From: an uncultured Actinomycetes bacterium
Lineage (GTDB): Bacteria; Actinomycetota; Acidimicrobiia; Acidimicrobiales; RAAP-2
Direction: 5' to 3'
DNA length: 44,093 nt
Assembly: GCA_903875425.1 (NCBI GenBank)
Contig: CAIQWC010000029.1
Coordinates: 1-44,093 of the forward strand
Each line of letters starts with the position of its first letter. Position 1 is the stretch's first letter. Below the pieces are notes generated by a model. The model was given only the letters and a program-made list of their open reading frames with translations. It did no database searches and was not told where the DNA came from. Made by a program: the position numbers and the translations under genes. Positions 8,096 to 16,670 of this stretch are shown here, one piece after another.

Positions 8096-8827
8096 ATGCT
8101 CTCTCCAAGTGCTCCTCCTCGTGGCCACTCGATAAGTGAAACCGCCCACATATTGGTTGTTGATGATGAAGCTTCGTACCGTGATGCGCTCACTGCCGGA
8201 CTTACCGCTGAAGGTTTTAGTGTCGACGCTGCTGCGGATGTAGCGGAAGCCACTACCTACTTTGAATTACGGACACCCGATCTTATTTTGCTTGACATCA
8301 CCTTACCCGATGGTAACGGTGTGGATCTCTGTCGTGAACTTCGCACTCGTTCAGCTGTGCCAATTATTTTTGTTTCAGCAAAGAGTAGCGAAATTGACAT
8401 CGTGCTCGGTCTTGAAATGGGGGGAACCGACTACGTTCCCAAGCCCTACCGACTACGCGAACTCGTTGCTCGAATCAGGGCGGTGCTGCGACGGAGCGCC
8501 GAGCAAGCAGAGCAAGCAGAGCAAGAGGAAGTCATAACCGTCAACGATATTGTCATTGACGGCTCAAAGCGTACCTGCTTATTTGATGGCTCTCCTATTG
8601 ATTTAACCCGTAAAGAATTCGAGTTACTCTGGCTACTGCTATCCAACGTCGGTGTAGTCGTTACCCGTGAACAATGTATCGATGCACTGTGGTGGGACAA
8701 AGATCTCAACGATTCAAGAACACTTGACACGCACATCAAGCGCCTCCGACAAAAATTCAAACCTGAGGTCGGTGACGATAAACAAATCGTCACGGTCCGT
8801 GGCGTGGGTTTTCGCTTCGATGCCTAG
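8096..8827 (+). CDS. OmpR/PhoB-family response regulator, no adjacent kinase
   Basis: A 243-residue two-component transcription regulator. The receiver domain (~17-133) has the acidic pair Asp23/Asp24, phospho-acceptor Asp67 in LLDITLPDGNG, Ser95 and Lys116 in VPKPY, so all switch residues are present. A short linker with repeated AEQ triplets (135-144) leads to a winged-helix DNA-binding domain (~146-243) with the typical RTLDTHIKRLRQK and VRGVGFRF ends, closest in style to RegX3/MtrA regulators. I chose ATG 8096 because an AGGG-rich stretch sits just upstream; GTG 8090 is possible. No histidine kinase gene is next to it: the neighbours are a peroxiredoxin and the DUF2505 operon, so its partner and regulon are unknown. 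Confidence 0.93.
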   Translation: MLSPSAPPRGHSISETAHILVVDDEASYRDALTAGLTAEGFSVDAAADVAEATTYFELRTPDLILLDITLPDGNGVDLCRELRTRSAVPIIFVSAKSSEIDIVLGLEMGGTDYVPKPYRLRELVARIRAVLRRSAEQAEQAEQEEVITVNDIVIDGSKRTCLFDGSPIDLTRKEFELLWLLLSNVGVVVTREQCIDALWWDKDLNDSRTLDTHIKRLRQKFKPEVGDDKQIVTVRGVGFRFDA

Positions 8828-8859
8828 ATAATACGGCTCGCTCACGTTAGGGTGAAGCT

Positions 8860-9324
8860 ATGAACAAAGGCGACCTCGTCCCCAATTTCTCAGCGCCCGA
8901 CCAGAGCGGAACCGTCAGAGATTTATCCTCGTTTCTCCACGATGGGCCCGTCGTTCTCTTCTTCTATCCCGCTGCCCTCACCAAGGGTTGCACCATGGAA
9001 AGTTGCCACTTCCGAGACCTCAAGGCTGAATTCGAAGCACTGGGCGCTCAGCGCTTGGGGATAAGCATGGACACCGTTGCCAAGCAAGCCGCCTTCGCTG
9101 ACACGCACCACCTCGACTATCCCCTGCTCAGTGATTCTGACGGTGCGATTGCGAAAACCTTTGGCGTGAAACGAGCGCTCAACCTACTGCGCACCAAGCG
9201 ATCGACCTTTGTCATTAACACCGATAGTCGCGTGGTGGCAGTGATCAATTCTGAGCTGTCTATGAATCGCCATGCCGACGATGCCTTAGCGGCGTTACGC
9301 GACCTTCAATCTTCTTCGTCGTGA
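8860..9324 (+). CDS. bcp: Bcp-type peroxiredoxin
   Basis: A 154-residue thiol peroxidase (AhpC/TSA, PrxQ-Bcp subgroup) reducing peroxides with thioredoxin as electron donor. The active site PAALTKGC has the PxxxTxxC pattern (Pro37, Thr41, peroxidatic Cys44), with a likely resolving Cys49 five residues later, the Bcp arrangement. The RTKRSTFVI block supplies the conserved arginine. ATG 8860 follows an AGGG element. It lies 32 bases after the response regulator and may be co-transcribed. Its 3' end overlaps the convergent DUF1543 gene by 19 bases. Thioredoxin and thioredoxin reductase are also encoded in this window. Confidence 0.92.
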   Translation: MNKGDLVPNFSAPDQSGTVRDLSSFLHDGPVVLFFYPAALTKGCTMESCHFRDLKAEFEALGAQRLGISMDTVAKQAAFADTHHLDYPLLSDSDGAIAKTFGVKRALNLLRTKRSTFVINTDSRVVAVINSELSMNRHADDALAALRDLQSSSS

Positions 9325-9575
9325 GGTAGGTCGTTGTAAGAGACGAATGCACCTTCGGGAACGGTCCCCCCAGGTACGACCGAGATATCAAAACCATCGA
9401 CGTGATCTAGCGACACTAAGGCGTCAACGTGAGGCCGACCATACCCGGCCCATTTTGCTTTGGCAGCCTTCTTAGCTGAGCGCTCATCCTCCGCTATCAC
9501 AAATACCGTTTCGTGGTCTTCGCTGAGGCGGCCGGGAACACCGCTACCACCTAGCAATACGGCAAAGAGTTTCAT
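9306..9575 (-). CDS. Small DUF1543-like protein (89 aa)
   Basis: The N-terminus MKLFAVLLGG, then EDHETVFVIAEDERSAKKAAKAKW, resembles the DUF1543 family of small proteins of unknown function. The second half (VDALVSLDHVDGFDISVVP) fits the family's short alpha/beta fold with a 'conserved hypothetical' character. It has no signal peptide or membrane segment. Its ATG at 9575 has GAGGAGAAGG upstream, a strong ribosome site. The gene stands alone on the minus strand, and its last 19 bases overlap the end of bcp. Confidence 0.72.
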   Translation of the reverse strand: MKLFAVLLGGSGVPGRLSEDHETVFVIAEDERSAKKAAKAKWAGYGRPHVDALVSLDHVDGFDISVVPGGTVPEGAFVSYNDLPHDEED

Positions 9576-9638
9576 CCTTCTCCTCTCAAGAGACTAAGGC
9601 GTCGGCGAGTTGGCGTCTGGTTCTCTAGCCTTACATGA

Positions 9639-10895
9639 ATGGCTAGCAAACTCTTCGTCGACGTAGCACCCCTTCGCAAGAGCCCCGATTACCGCTACCT
9701 CTTTATAGGCCAGACCATAAGCGTGGTGGGCAACAGCGTCACGATCGTGGCCATTCCGTTCCAGACCTATCAATTAACACACTCATCGCTACAAGTTGGG
9801 CTCGTTTCCTTCGCACAACTCATCCCTCTCGTCCTCGGCTCACTGCTTGGTGGTGCCTACGGAGATGCTCATGATCGTCGTTCCATCATCATGGTGGCGT
9901 CATTAGCGTCCGTCATAACAGCGCTGGGCCTCACCATTAATGCCGCACAGCTTCACTCCCTCGCTGCTATCTACGTGATTAGCGCCGCAGCCGCCTTCTT
10001 CTTAGGTTTTGCCAACCCAGCTCGCGCATCAGCGATTCCTATGCTTATCGAGCCCGAGGACTTAGTCGCGGCAAACTCACTGAATCAAATGACTTTCCAA
10101 ATTGGATCCATTATTGGACCGGCACTTGCCGGTGTCATCATTGCCTCAGCGGGTCTATTTTGGACATACTCCATTGATACGGTTACCTTCTTGATCTACG
10201 TCTTCGCAACGTGGATGATGAAGCCGCTGCCTCCCACACCCGGCGCTCGTCGCCCTGGTATTGGCGCCATCGCCGAGGGCTTCCGATTCTTAAAGGGACG
10301 TCAAATTATTCAGGGTATTTACATCATGGATCTCGACGCAATGATCTTTGGAGCACCCGTTGCTCTCTTCCCGGCCTTAGCCGCAGACGTCTTCAAGGTT
10401 GGGCCCACGGGCCTTGGCTTGCTCTACGCTGCTCCCGCAATTGGTGCGTTTCTTGGTGCTGGGACAACGGGTTGGGTAGCCGCAGTCCGTCGGCGTGGCC
10501 GAGGCATAGTTATTGCCATCATCGTCTGGGGCCTCGCCATTACGGCCTTTGGTTGTACGCATTGGCTGGTGCTCGGATGCGTCTTCTTAGCCGTAGCCGG
10601 TTGGGCAGACGTTATCTCGGCAGTGCTGCGCGGCACGATGTTGCAACGACACGTACCCGATGAATTCCGAGGGAGGCTTTCTTCCTTCCAGATGGCCGTC
10701 GTCCAAGGTGGGCCTCGGCTAGGAAATGCTGAGTCTGGTGCCGTCGCCTCACTGAGCAGCCCTGGTTTCTCCGTAATCTCTGGAGGTATCGCCTGTGTGG
10801 TCGGCGCCTTGGTACTGGCACGACTGATGCCGCACTTCTGGAACGAGACGCCTGACGATGAGCCTGAGGAGGTTACCGCTCAGATCGAATCATGA
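9639..10895 (+). CDS. MFS transporter, EntS/MFS_3-like exporter
   Basis: A 418-residue major facilitator protein with about twelve hydrophobic segments. The N-terminal DYRYLFIGQTISVVGNSV and the loop LGGAYGDAHDRRSIIM (the GxxxDrxxRR motif between segments 2 and 3) are typical of the enterobactin-exporter-like MFS_3 group, as is the FRGRLSSFQMAVVQGGPRLGNAESG block in the C-terminal half. It is probably a drug or small-metabolite exporter; the substrate is unknown. ATG 9639 has no clear Shine-Dalgarno site and the mRNA may be leaderless. Its end overlaps rlmN on the other strand by 23 bases. Confidence 0.88.
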   Translation: MASKLFVDVAPLRKSPDYRYLFIGQTISVVGNSVTIVAIPFQTYQLTHSSLQVGLVSFAQLIPLVLGSLLGGAYGDAHDRRSIIMVASLASVITALGLTINAAQLHSLAAIYVISAAAAFFLGFANPARASAIPMLIEPEDLVAANSLNQMTFQIGSIIGPALAGVIIASAGLFWTYSIDTVTFLIYVFATWMMKPLPPTPGARRPGIGAIAEGFRFLKGRQIIQGIYIMDLDAMIFGAPVALFPALAADVFKVGPTGLGLLYAAPAIGAFLGAGTTGWVAAVRRRGRGIVIAIIVWGLAITAFGCTHWLVLGCVFLAVAGWADVISAVLRGTMLQRHVPDEFRGRLSSFQMAVVQGGPRLGNAESGAVASLSSPGFSVISGGIACVVGALVLARLMPHFWNETPDDEPEEVTAQIES

Positions 10896-11901
10896 CCGCT
10901 TGGCTACCGGCTAACTGACCACAGGCAGCATCGATTTCACGTCCTCGAGTATTTCGTACCGTCACCGTAACGCCTCGATCTTCAAGACCTTTGGCAAAGT
11001 CGCGAACCCGCTCAGTGCGAGATCCCTTTACTAAGTATCCCGGCGTTGGATTGAGGGGGATGAGGTTCACGTGTGCATGAAGATCAAAGGCGTAGTCAGC
11101 TAACTCGACGATATCTTGATCACGGTCATTGACCGAATCAATCAAGGCCCACTCAAAACTGATACGGCGGTGCGTTTTATCGAAGTACTCAGCACAGGCT
11201 TCTCGCAGTACCTCGAGGGGATAGCGTTTGTTAATTGGTACTAACTCGTTCCGTAATAGGTCATTAGCGGCGTGTAGCGATACTGCCAGGCTTACCGGTA
11301 GCTTCTCGTCAGCAAGTTTAAGAATCGACGGCACCATGCCAACGGTTGACACCGTCAGGTGGCGAGCTGAAATACCAATAGGTCCGGCGAGACGGCGAAG
11401 CGCTGGAATCAAATTGCTGTAATTCGCGAGTGGTTCTCCCATACCCATAAAGACCACATTGCTCAAACGCCGCGGCGCTAGCTCTCGAGCAGCCACCATG
11501 ACTTGCTCGACAATTTCTCCCGTCGTCAGGTGCCTCGAAAATCCCGCTTGGCCAGTCGCACAAAACGAACAGTTCATGGCACAGCCAGCCTGGCTCGAAA
11601 CACAGACCGTGACTCGATTTCGGTACTCCATCAACACCGTCTCAATGACTGCCCCATCGTGAAGCGCAAAGGCCCACTTCGTCGTGGCGCCTTTGTCCCC
11701 TACGAGCTTGACTCGCTCGGTCAGCGCGGGTGGAATGAGTTCATCAATTCGTCCCCTGAGCGCTTTGGGGAGATTGGTCATTTCTGAAGGAATCTTTAAA
11801 CCCTGATGAAGACCCTCAAAGACTTGCCGAGACCGGAAAGCAGGTTCGCCACTGAGTAGTTCACTCAGTTCCTCTATCTCTACTTGGTAGCGACTTTGCA
11901 C
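10873..11901 (-). CDS. rlmN: Dual-specificity rRNA/tRNA adenine-C2 methyltransferase RlmN
   Basis: A 342-residue radical-SAM enzyme that methylates A2503 of 23S rRNA (and A37 of some tRNAs in known homologues). The radical-SAM cluster motif CxxxCxxC is CAMNCSFC (Cys107, Cys111, Cys114), preceded by VSSQAGC. The VVFMGMGEPLANY and HLTVSTVG blocks follow. The C-terminal cysteine that forms the methylated intermediate is probably Cys327 in EIDAACGQL. The start is GTG 11901; an in-frame stop lies only a few codons upstream and no better start exists. The AAAGG stretch before it is very close, so initiation may be unusual. The next gene upstream, the MFS transporter, ends 61 bases away. Confidence 0.96.
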   Translation of the reverse strand: MQSRYQVEIEELSELLSGEPAFRSRQVFEGLHQGLKIPSEMTNLPKALRGRIDELIPPALTERVKLVGDKGATTKWAFALHDGAVIETVLMEYRNRVTVCVSSQAGCAMNCSFCATGQAGFSRHLTTGEIVEQVMVAARELAPRRLSNVVFMGMGEPLANYSNLIPALRRLAGPIGISARHLTVSTVGMVPSILKLADEKLPVSLAVSLHAANDLLRNELVPINKRYPLEVLREACAEYFDKTHRRISFEWALIDSVNDRDQDIVELADYAFDLHAHVNLIPLNPTPGYLVKGSRTERVRDFAKGLEDRGVTVTVRNTRGREIDAACGQLAGSQAVMIRSER

Positions 11902-11962
11902 ACCTTTACGCTAGGCGAGTCAGCCGGGACTACGTCGAGGTTCACCACATATTGTCGAGTAT

Positions 11963-13216
11963 CTAGGCCAGGACAAGTCCATCTTCCGTCGGACTGAGTT
12001 GGCGTCGTAAGTACAGCATGAGCAAACTTCCCCCCAGTGCGCCCGCGCACAGGGCGTAGGGCCATAGGCCCGCACGCGATGAACCGAGAAAGACTCCAGC
12101 AAGCAAGGGGCCGAAGACGCTTGATAGGCCCCACGTAACTCCAAAGGCTGCGTTATAGCGACCACGAAGATGCTCGGGAGCTATTTGATTCACCAAAGCG
12201 GGACCCATAGGAGACCACAGTGTTTCGCCAAGAGCGAAGATCTCCGTAGCAACGCAGAGCGAGATAATCGCGACCCAATGAGAACCGTGCGTTGCGATAC
12301 CAATGATTAACCAACACAGCGCCCAGAACACGCCAACCAGCGCCATGACGCGGGTTCGGCTCTTTCCCTCCACGCGTCGAAGAATGAAGAGCTGCGCGAA
12401 CACGATGGTTACCGTATTGAAGACCAAGGTGACCGAAACCAATCGTAAGGGGAGGTGGTATTGATCAACGACGAAGAGGGAGAACCCTGAATCGAGCGAT
12501 CCATATCCGCAGGTAAGCACCACGACAGCGCCGACAATCAGGTATAGCAATCGGCGATCTTTGACCACATCACGCCAACCTTCCCTGGCTTGCTCGTCAC
12601 TGAGCTCTTGTTCCGAGACCGGCCCCCCGAGAGAACGGAGTTGCAACATAGGAAAAATAGCCAGAAAACTAAAGGCCGCCGTGCCGAGATACAGCGCCAT
12701 AAAGGTGGAAGGGTCATGCAAGTTCACGATGGCTGCCGACACGACACCGCCTATACCAATCCCCGCGTTGAGCAACATGAAGTTGGTACCAAAACTCTGT
12801 TGGCGAAGGCCTTCCGGAACAAGTCGGGCGAGTATCACGGTACCGGGACCAAAGATCGCTCCACCAGTTGCCGACATAACCAGTGACGTAGCAATCAGCC
12901 ACGGTGCATTGTTAGCAAATGCCCAACTGACCTCGGCCAAAACCGAGATCACAACGAGGACAAGGTATATCCGAACCGGACCGAATCGGTCAGTGAATGT
13001 TCCGATTGCCGGTGAGACTAAAAGACCCATCACAGCATTGATGGCCAAAAGCGTCATAGCGAAGAATACGGAGAAATGACGAATGTCATGGATGTACACC
13101 ACGGTCAATACCAAAGAGAGGCCAAAACCAATGGATTGGATAGCCGTGACGAGATAAAACCAGCCAAGCGGACCCTTGAGAAGCACCTTGAATTCAGGGG
13201 GGAGCAACGTTGCCAC
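11963..13216 (-). CDS. MFS transporter, MdtH-like multidrug efflux type
   Basis: A 417-residue protein with about twelve hydrophobic segments, a GTFTDRFGPVRIYL loop between segments 2 and 3 (GxxxDrfG motif), and LRGRYNAAFGVTWGLSSVFGPLLAG in the C-terminal half, the pattern of the MdtH/YfcJ-type drug efflux group. ATG 13216 sits 149 bases from the end of dnaB. It is on the same strand as rlmN and may be transcribed with it. The substrate is unknown. It is unrelated in detail to the other MFS protein at 9639. Confidence 0.88.
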   Translation of the reverse strand: MATLLPPEFKVLLKGPLGWFYLVTAIQSIGFGLSLVLTVVYIHDIRHFSVFFAMTLLAINAVMGLLVSPAIGTFTDRFGPVRIYLVLVVISVLAEVSWAFANNAPWLIATSLVMSATGGAIFGPGTVILARLVPEGLRQQSFGTNFMLLNAGIGIGGVVSAAIVNLHDPSTFMALYLGTAAFSFLAIFPMLQLRSLGGPVSEQELSDEQAREGWRDVVKDRRLLYLIVGAVVVLTCGYGSLDSGFSLFVVDQYHLPLRLVSVTLVFNTVTIVFAQLFILRRVEGKSRTRVMALVGVFWALCWLIIGIATHGSHWVAIISLCVATEIFALGETLWSPMGPALVNQIAPEHLRGRYNAAFGVTWGLSSVFGPLLAGVFLGSSRAGLWPYALCAGALGGSLLMLYLRRQLSPTEDGLVLA

Positions 13217-13365
13217 GAAACCACCCTAGAGGTAGCCACCTTCATTCGCCTTGGCAGCCAATGCTGTCGGGCCGCAGCGATGGTTACGAGCCAGCCCTCG
13301 CGCAAGCGCGCGAGATAGGACTCTGACGCTTTCGGCCCTCAGGATCCAAGATTCCTCGATGAGGA

Positions 13366-14754
13366 TTAGACCCCGTAATTACCCATATTGTCGAATCGAG
13401 CGTAGTTGGCGATGAAGGCCAGATCCGCCGAGGCCGTGGGGCCATTTCGGTTCTTTGAGACAATAACCTCGGCAATACCCTTGCGGTCGGGTGGGCAATC
13501 CTGATCATACTTTTCTTCTCGGTACAAGAATATGACCACGTCAGCATCTTGCTCCAAGGAGCCCGATTCACGAAGGTCCGACAGCATCGGTCGCTTATCT
13601 TGGCGAGCTTCCAAGCCACGGGAGAGCTGACTCAGCGCAATCACGGGACATTTAAGTTCACGAGCCAAGATTTTAAGACCGCGGCTCATCTCAGCAACTT
13701 CCACCTGGCGACTTTCGGCATTGGAGCGTCCCGACATCAGCTGTAAGTAGTCAATGATGACGACACCGAGTTCACCATGCTGCTTCTTAAGACGACGGGC
13801 TCGAGCACGAATTTCCATCACGGTAAGGTGAGGATTGTCGTCGATGTAAATCGGTGCTTCTGAGAATTTGGTTACCGCATTAGAGACCCGAGCCCAGTCC
13901 GTGTCGTTCAAACGGCCAATCTTCATCCTGTTCCCATCAACCTTGGCTTCCGATGACAAGAGGCGTTGCGTGAGTTCTAAGTGGCTCATTTCTAATGAGA
14001 ACAAGAGTGCCGGTCGACGCTCCACAACGCCGACGTGACTCAGAATACCTAGGGCAAAGGCCGTCTTACCCATGGCGGGGCGAGCACCCACGATGCAGAG
14101 CGCTTCTGGTTGCAGCCCCATCAGGATCTTGTCGAGATCCTTATAGCCAGTAGGAGTTCCCGTGATGGACTGAGAACTCTCCGCCAGCTCTTGAATACGA
14201 CTTAGCGATTCGTCGAGTAGCGGCGAAATCGCTCTCAAGGTATCGGTTTTGCGTCGATCAGAAACTTCGAGCATCTTTTGTTCGGCTTCATCGACTGCTG
14301 CAACCACATCGCCAGGAGCGGAATAGGCCAAATCGGCAATTTCACCCGATACGGCAATTAAGCGACGCAGGGTTGCCATTTCTCGAACAATCTCGGCGTA
14401 GTGACTAGCGTTGGCCGACGACGGCGTAGAAGACTGCATCGACAACAACTCGACGGGATCAATTACCGATTCAGGCCCCATGGATCGTCGTAGTTCGTCG
14501 GTGACCGTGACGGCGTCGACTGCCTCACCACGTTCATAGAGCCGAGTTATCGCTTGAAAGAGATTGCCATGCGTTGGATGGTAAAAGTCGTCTGCATGGC
14601 ACTGCTCGAGCCCTACAGAAATCGCATCGGTCGATAACAGCATCGCGCCGAGCAATGATTTCTCGGCATCAGTATCGTTAGGCGGGACGCGGAGTCCCGT
14701 CACGGGGGCGGACCGAATCCGGCGGGGCTGGGTGTCGTTAAAGGCTTGAACCAT
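13366..14754 (-). CDS. dnaB: Replicative DNA helicase DnaB
   Basis: A 462-residue hexameric 5'-3' helicase. The N-terminal DnaB domain begins at VPPNDTDAEKSLLGAML (23-39). The RecA-like C-terminal domain has Walker A GARPAMGKTA (223-232), a Walker B stretch GVVIIDYLQLM, and the SQLSRGLEARQDKRP and DADVVIFLYRE blocks. The length is normal and no intein is seen. The ATG 14754 start fits the family, although the ribosome site is weak. Two perfect DnaA boxes lie 62-82 bases upstream. As in other actinobacteria it follows rplI, but the terminator at 14894 separates it from the ribosomal operon, so it should have its own promoter. Confidence 0.97.
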   Translation of the reverse strand: MVQAFNDTQPRRIRSAPVTGLRVPPNDTDAEKSLLGAMLLSTDAISVGLEQCHADDFYHPTHGNLFQAITRLYERGEAVDAVTVTDELRRSMGPESVIDPVELLSMQSSTPSSANASHYAEIVREMATLRRLIAVSGEIADLAYSAPGDVVAAVDEAEQKMLEVSDRRKTDTLRAISPLLDESLSRIQELAESSQSITGTPTGYKDLDKILMGLQPEALCIVGARPAMGKTAFALGILSHVGVVERRPALLFSLEMSHLELTQRLLSSEAKVDGNRMKIGRLNDTDWARVSNAVTKFSEAPIYIDDNPHLTVMEIRARARRLKKQHGELGVVIIDYLQLMSGRSNAESRQVEVAEMSRGLKILARELKCPVIALSQLSRGLEARQDKRPMLSDLRESGSLEQDADVVIFLYREEKYDQDCPPDRKGIAEVIVSKNRNGPTASADLAFIANYARFDNMGNYGV

Positions 14755-14815
14755 CAGGTCTCAACTGTCTGCCATAAAGGCTGTTGAATACAAGTAGATC
14801 AACCCGTGTAATTGG

Positions 14816-14836
14816 TGTGGATAAGCATGTGGATAA
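14816..14836 (+). promoter_or_regulatory. Two direct-repeat DnaA boxes upstream of dnaB
   Basis: TGTGGATAA occurs at 14816-14824 and again at 14828-14836. Both are perfect matches to the DnaA-box consensus TTATCCACA read on the minus strand. They are in the same orientation, 12 bases apart start to start (about one helical turn), in the 190-base gap between dnaB and rplI. DnaA binding could regulate dnaB transcription or act as a DnaA-titrating site. Confidence 0.75.
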
Positions 14837-14893
14837 CCACGGGTATCTCCTTCATGGATCATCCCATGCCGTTGTAACAGCAAGAAAAGTAAA

Positions 14894-14920
14894 GGACCGG
14901 GGGCGTAGCGCCCCCGGTCC
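14894..14920 (-). terminator. Rho-independent terminator of the rpsF-ssb-rpsR-rplI operon
   Basis: GGACCGGGGGCG, loop TAG, CGCCCCCGGTCC forms a perfect 12-bp GC-rich stem 24 bases after the rplI stop. Read on the minus strand it is followed by TTTACTTTT (from 14885-14893), a U-rich tail. Confidence 0.9.
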
Positions 14921-14944
14921 TCACCAATACCGCGATGTTGGGTC

Positions 14945-15394
14945 TTAGCCCTGGGCGATGACCTCGACGGTGACCGTCACGGAGACGTCATCGAAGAGCT
15001 CGACGTTGACACTGTGGCTCCCGGTCTCTTTGAGGTGCTCACCGAGGTTGACTTTGTGGGCGTCGAGTTCGATTCCCTTCTGGGCCTTGATGGCCTTGGC
15101 GACATCGATCTCGCTAACCGAACCGAAGAGTCGTCCACCTTGCGCTGCACGAGCAGTAATGCCGATAACGGCACCTGCAAGCGCTGCGGCCTGGGCTTGG
15201 GCGGCCTCGCGGTCCTGGGCGTCACGAACACCACGGGCACGCTTCATTGACTCGGACTGAAATGCCATTCCGGACGTGGCCTCAAGCGCTAGGCCTGAGG
15301 GGACGAGGAAGTTTCGGGCGTAACCAGCTGAAACGTCGACGAGGTCACCACGGCGACCTACTCCTCGAACATCTTGACGGAGTAGTACCTGCAT
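14945..15394 (-). CDS. rplI: 50S ribosomal protein L9
   Basis: A 149-residue protein that binds 23S rRNA. The N-terminal domain has QVLLRQDVRGVGRRGDLVDVSAGYARNFLVP (2-32), the L9 signature, joined by a long central helix rich in Ala/Gln to the C-terminal domain (GRLFGSVSEIDVAKAIKAQKGIELD). Its ATG shares one base with the rpsR stop (TAATG at 15394), so it is translationally coupled. It is the last gene of the operon before the terminator. Confidence 0.97.
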   Translation of the reverse strand: MQVLLRQDVRGVGRRGDLVDVSAGYARNFLVPSGLALEATSGMAFQSESMKRARGVRDAQDREAAQAQAAALAGAVIGITARAAQGGRLFGSVSEIDVAKAIKAQKGIELDAHKVNLGEHLKETGSHSVNVELFDDVSVTVTVEVIAQG

Positions 15395-15873
15395 TATGCC
15401 TGCACCTCTTCTTCCTCAACCGCCACGACGATCTCTTCGATGATTACTTCTTCGATGATTGCCTCAGTAACGGCTTCGAGTAATTCCACGTCTTTACCAG
15501 CGTTGGTCTCGGGAACAGCATCGAGGGTGCCTTCACGGTCCTCGCGGCCGCCACGGCCACCGCCACGGCCACCACGGCCTCCGGCGCGCTCGGTCGTCGT
15601 GCGCTGCGTATAGGGAAGCAACACGAGCTCGCGCGCGGTCTTGATGGCTTCGGCAATGTCGTGCTGGTGCTGCTCACAGGTACCCGTGACGCGCCGGGCA
15701 CGGATCTTGCCTCGGTCCGACATAAATTTACGAAGCGTGTTCAGATCTTTGTAATCAATCCAGGTGTTGGATTCACGGCAGAACTGACACGGCTTCTTCT
15801 TGAGGCGGCGTCCCGTTTCCTTAGGCGCACGCTTGGTACTCGTTGATGTGTTTCGGTCGTTGTTACGGGCCAT
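15394..15873 (-). CDS. rpsR: 30S ribosomal protein S18 with a long C-terminal tail
   Basis: The S18 core is residues ~25-90, with the zinc-type motif Cys29-x2-Cys32 and Cys66-x2-His69 and the conserved [19 protein letters not shown] and RRVTGTC blocks. S18 proteins are usually 70-90 residues; this one is 159. The extra ~69 residues consist of an RGG-rich run (98-110) followed by a strongly acidic, Ile/Val-Glu repeat tail (129-158) that ends in VEEEEVQA. The tail stays in frame to a stop that overlaps the rplI start, which supports it being translated. S18 binds the platform of the 30S subunit with S6, encoded by the first gene of this operon. The gene starts 2 bases after the ssb stop. Confidence 0.93.
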   Translation of the reverse strand: MARNNDRNTSTSTKRAPKETGRRLKKKPCQFCRESNTWIDYKDLNTLRKFMSDRGKIRARRVTGTCEQHQHDIAEAIKTARELVLLPYTQRTTTERAGGRGGRGGGRGGREDREGTLDAVPETNAGKDVELLEAVTEAIIEEVIIEEIVVAVEEEEVQA

Positions 15874-15875
15874 GG

Positions 15876-16319
15876 TTAGAAGGGCTCCTCGTTAAATTCA
15901 GATGGTTCGTTAGGGGTGCTACGCGTTGTCGCGGGTCGGGCTGAACCCGCGGCGTCGCCACGCTGGTTACGCGTTATCGACGCGGTGGCCCAGCGCAGGG
16001 AAGGAGCTACCTCGTCGGCAACAATTTCGATCTTGGATCGCTTGTCACCGTCTTGGGTCTCCCATGAGCGCTGCTCGAGTCGACCAGACACCACCACACG
16101 GGTGCCCTTAGTCAGTGACTCAGAAACATTCTCTGCCATTTCGCGCCAGCACACGACGTCGAAGTACGAAACCGCCTCTTCCCACTCTTGGGTCTGGCGG
16201 TTCTGCCAACGGCGGTTAACGGCAACACCAAACTGCGCCGTTGCCTGGCCGTTGTTGGTGAAGCGAAGTTCGGGGTCGCGAGTGACGTTACCCACGACGG
16301 TCACGGTGTTATCAGCCAT
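15876..16319 (-). CDS. ssb: Single-stranded DNA-binding protein
   Basis: A 147-residue SSB. The OB fold covers residues ~1-110 ([50 protein letters not shown]). A flexible Ser/Thr/Pro-rich tail follows, and the end EEPF is the acidic-aromatic tip (like DDIPF) that recruits repair and replication proteins. It lies between rpsF and rpsR, the common bacterial layout, 12 bases after the rpsF stop. Confidence 0.97.
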   Translation of the reverse strand: MADNTVTVVGNVTRDPELRFTNNGQATAQFGVAVNRRWQNRQTQEWEEAVSYFDVVCWREMAENVSESLTKGTRVVVSGRLEQRSWETQDGDKRSKIEIVADEVAPSLRWATASITRNQRGDAAGSARPATTRSTPNEPSEFNEEPF

Positions 16320-16331
16320 GGTTTCGTACCG

Positions 16332-16652
16332 CTATGCCACCACCGCGCTGCGCGCGGCGATGACCTTGTCTGGAATGCGAATCAACTTGTGACGGATTAC
16401 TTCATCAGCGAGGCCGAGGAAGCGATCTAACTCAGCAACGGTTGCTGGCTCTCCGGTGAACGACACGATGACGTAGTAGCCCTCACGCTTATGGTTCACC
16501 TCGTAGGCAAAGGCGCGACGACCCCAACGGTCGATGGCACCGGGGTTGCCTTCGTTCGCACGCATGGTGTCGAGTGCCTTATCGAGACTGGCTTGTATGG
16601 CCTGGGGCTCGACGGCAACGTCGTAGATAATGACGGCTTCGTAGTGCCGCAC
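16332..16652 (-). CDS. rpsF: 30S ribosomal protein S6
   Basis: A 106-residue S6 with the signature RHYEAVIIYD at the start, GNPGAIDRWGRRAFAYEVNHKREGYYVIVSF, and LDRFLGLADEVIRHKLIRI. S6 pairs with S18 in the 30S platform. The start is GTG 16652 with a strong GGGAGGT site upstream. It is the first gene of the rpsF-ssb-rpsR-rplI operon. Confidence 0.96.
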   Translation of the reverse strand: MRHYEAVIIYDVAVEPQAIQASLDKALDTMRANEGNPGAIDRWGRRAFAYEVNHKREGYYVIVSFTGEPATVAELDRFLGLADEVIRHKLIRIPDKVIAARSAVVA

Positions 16653-16670
16653 GGTTGGTACCTCCCTCTG

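Noticed and set aside
7856-8149. Open frame on the minus strand in the gene-free gap
   Set aside because: It overlaps the response regulator start, has no recognisable domain and shows an unlikely amino-acid mix.
13297-13314. CTCGCGC-AAGC-GCGCGAG hairpin after dnaB
   Set aside because: A perfect 7-bp stem but with no U-tail on the minus strand; not enough to call a terminator.
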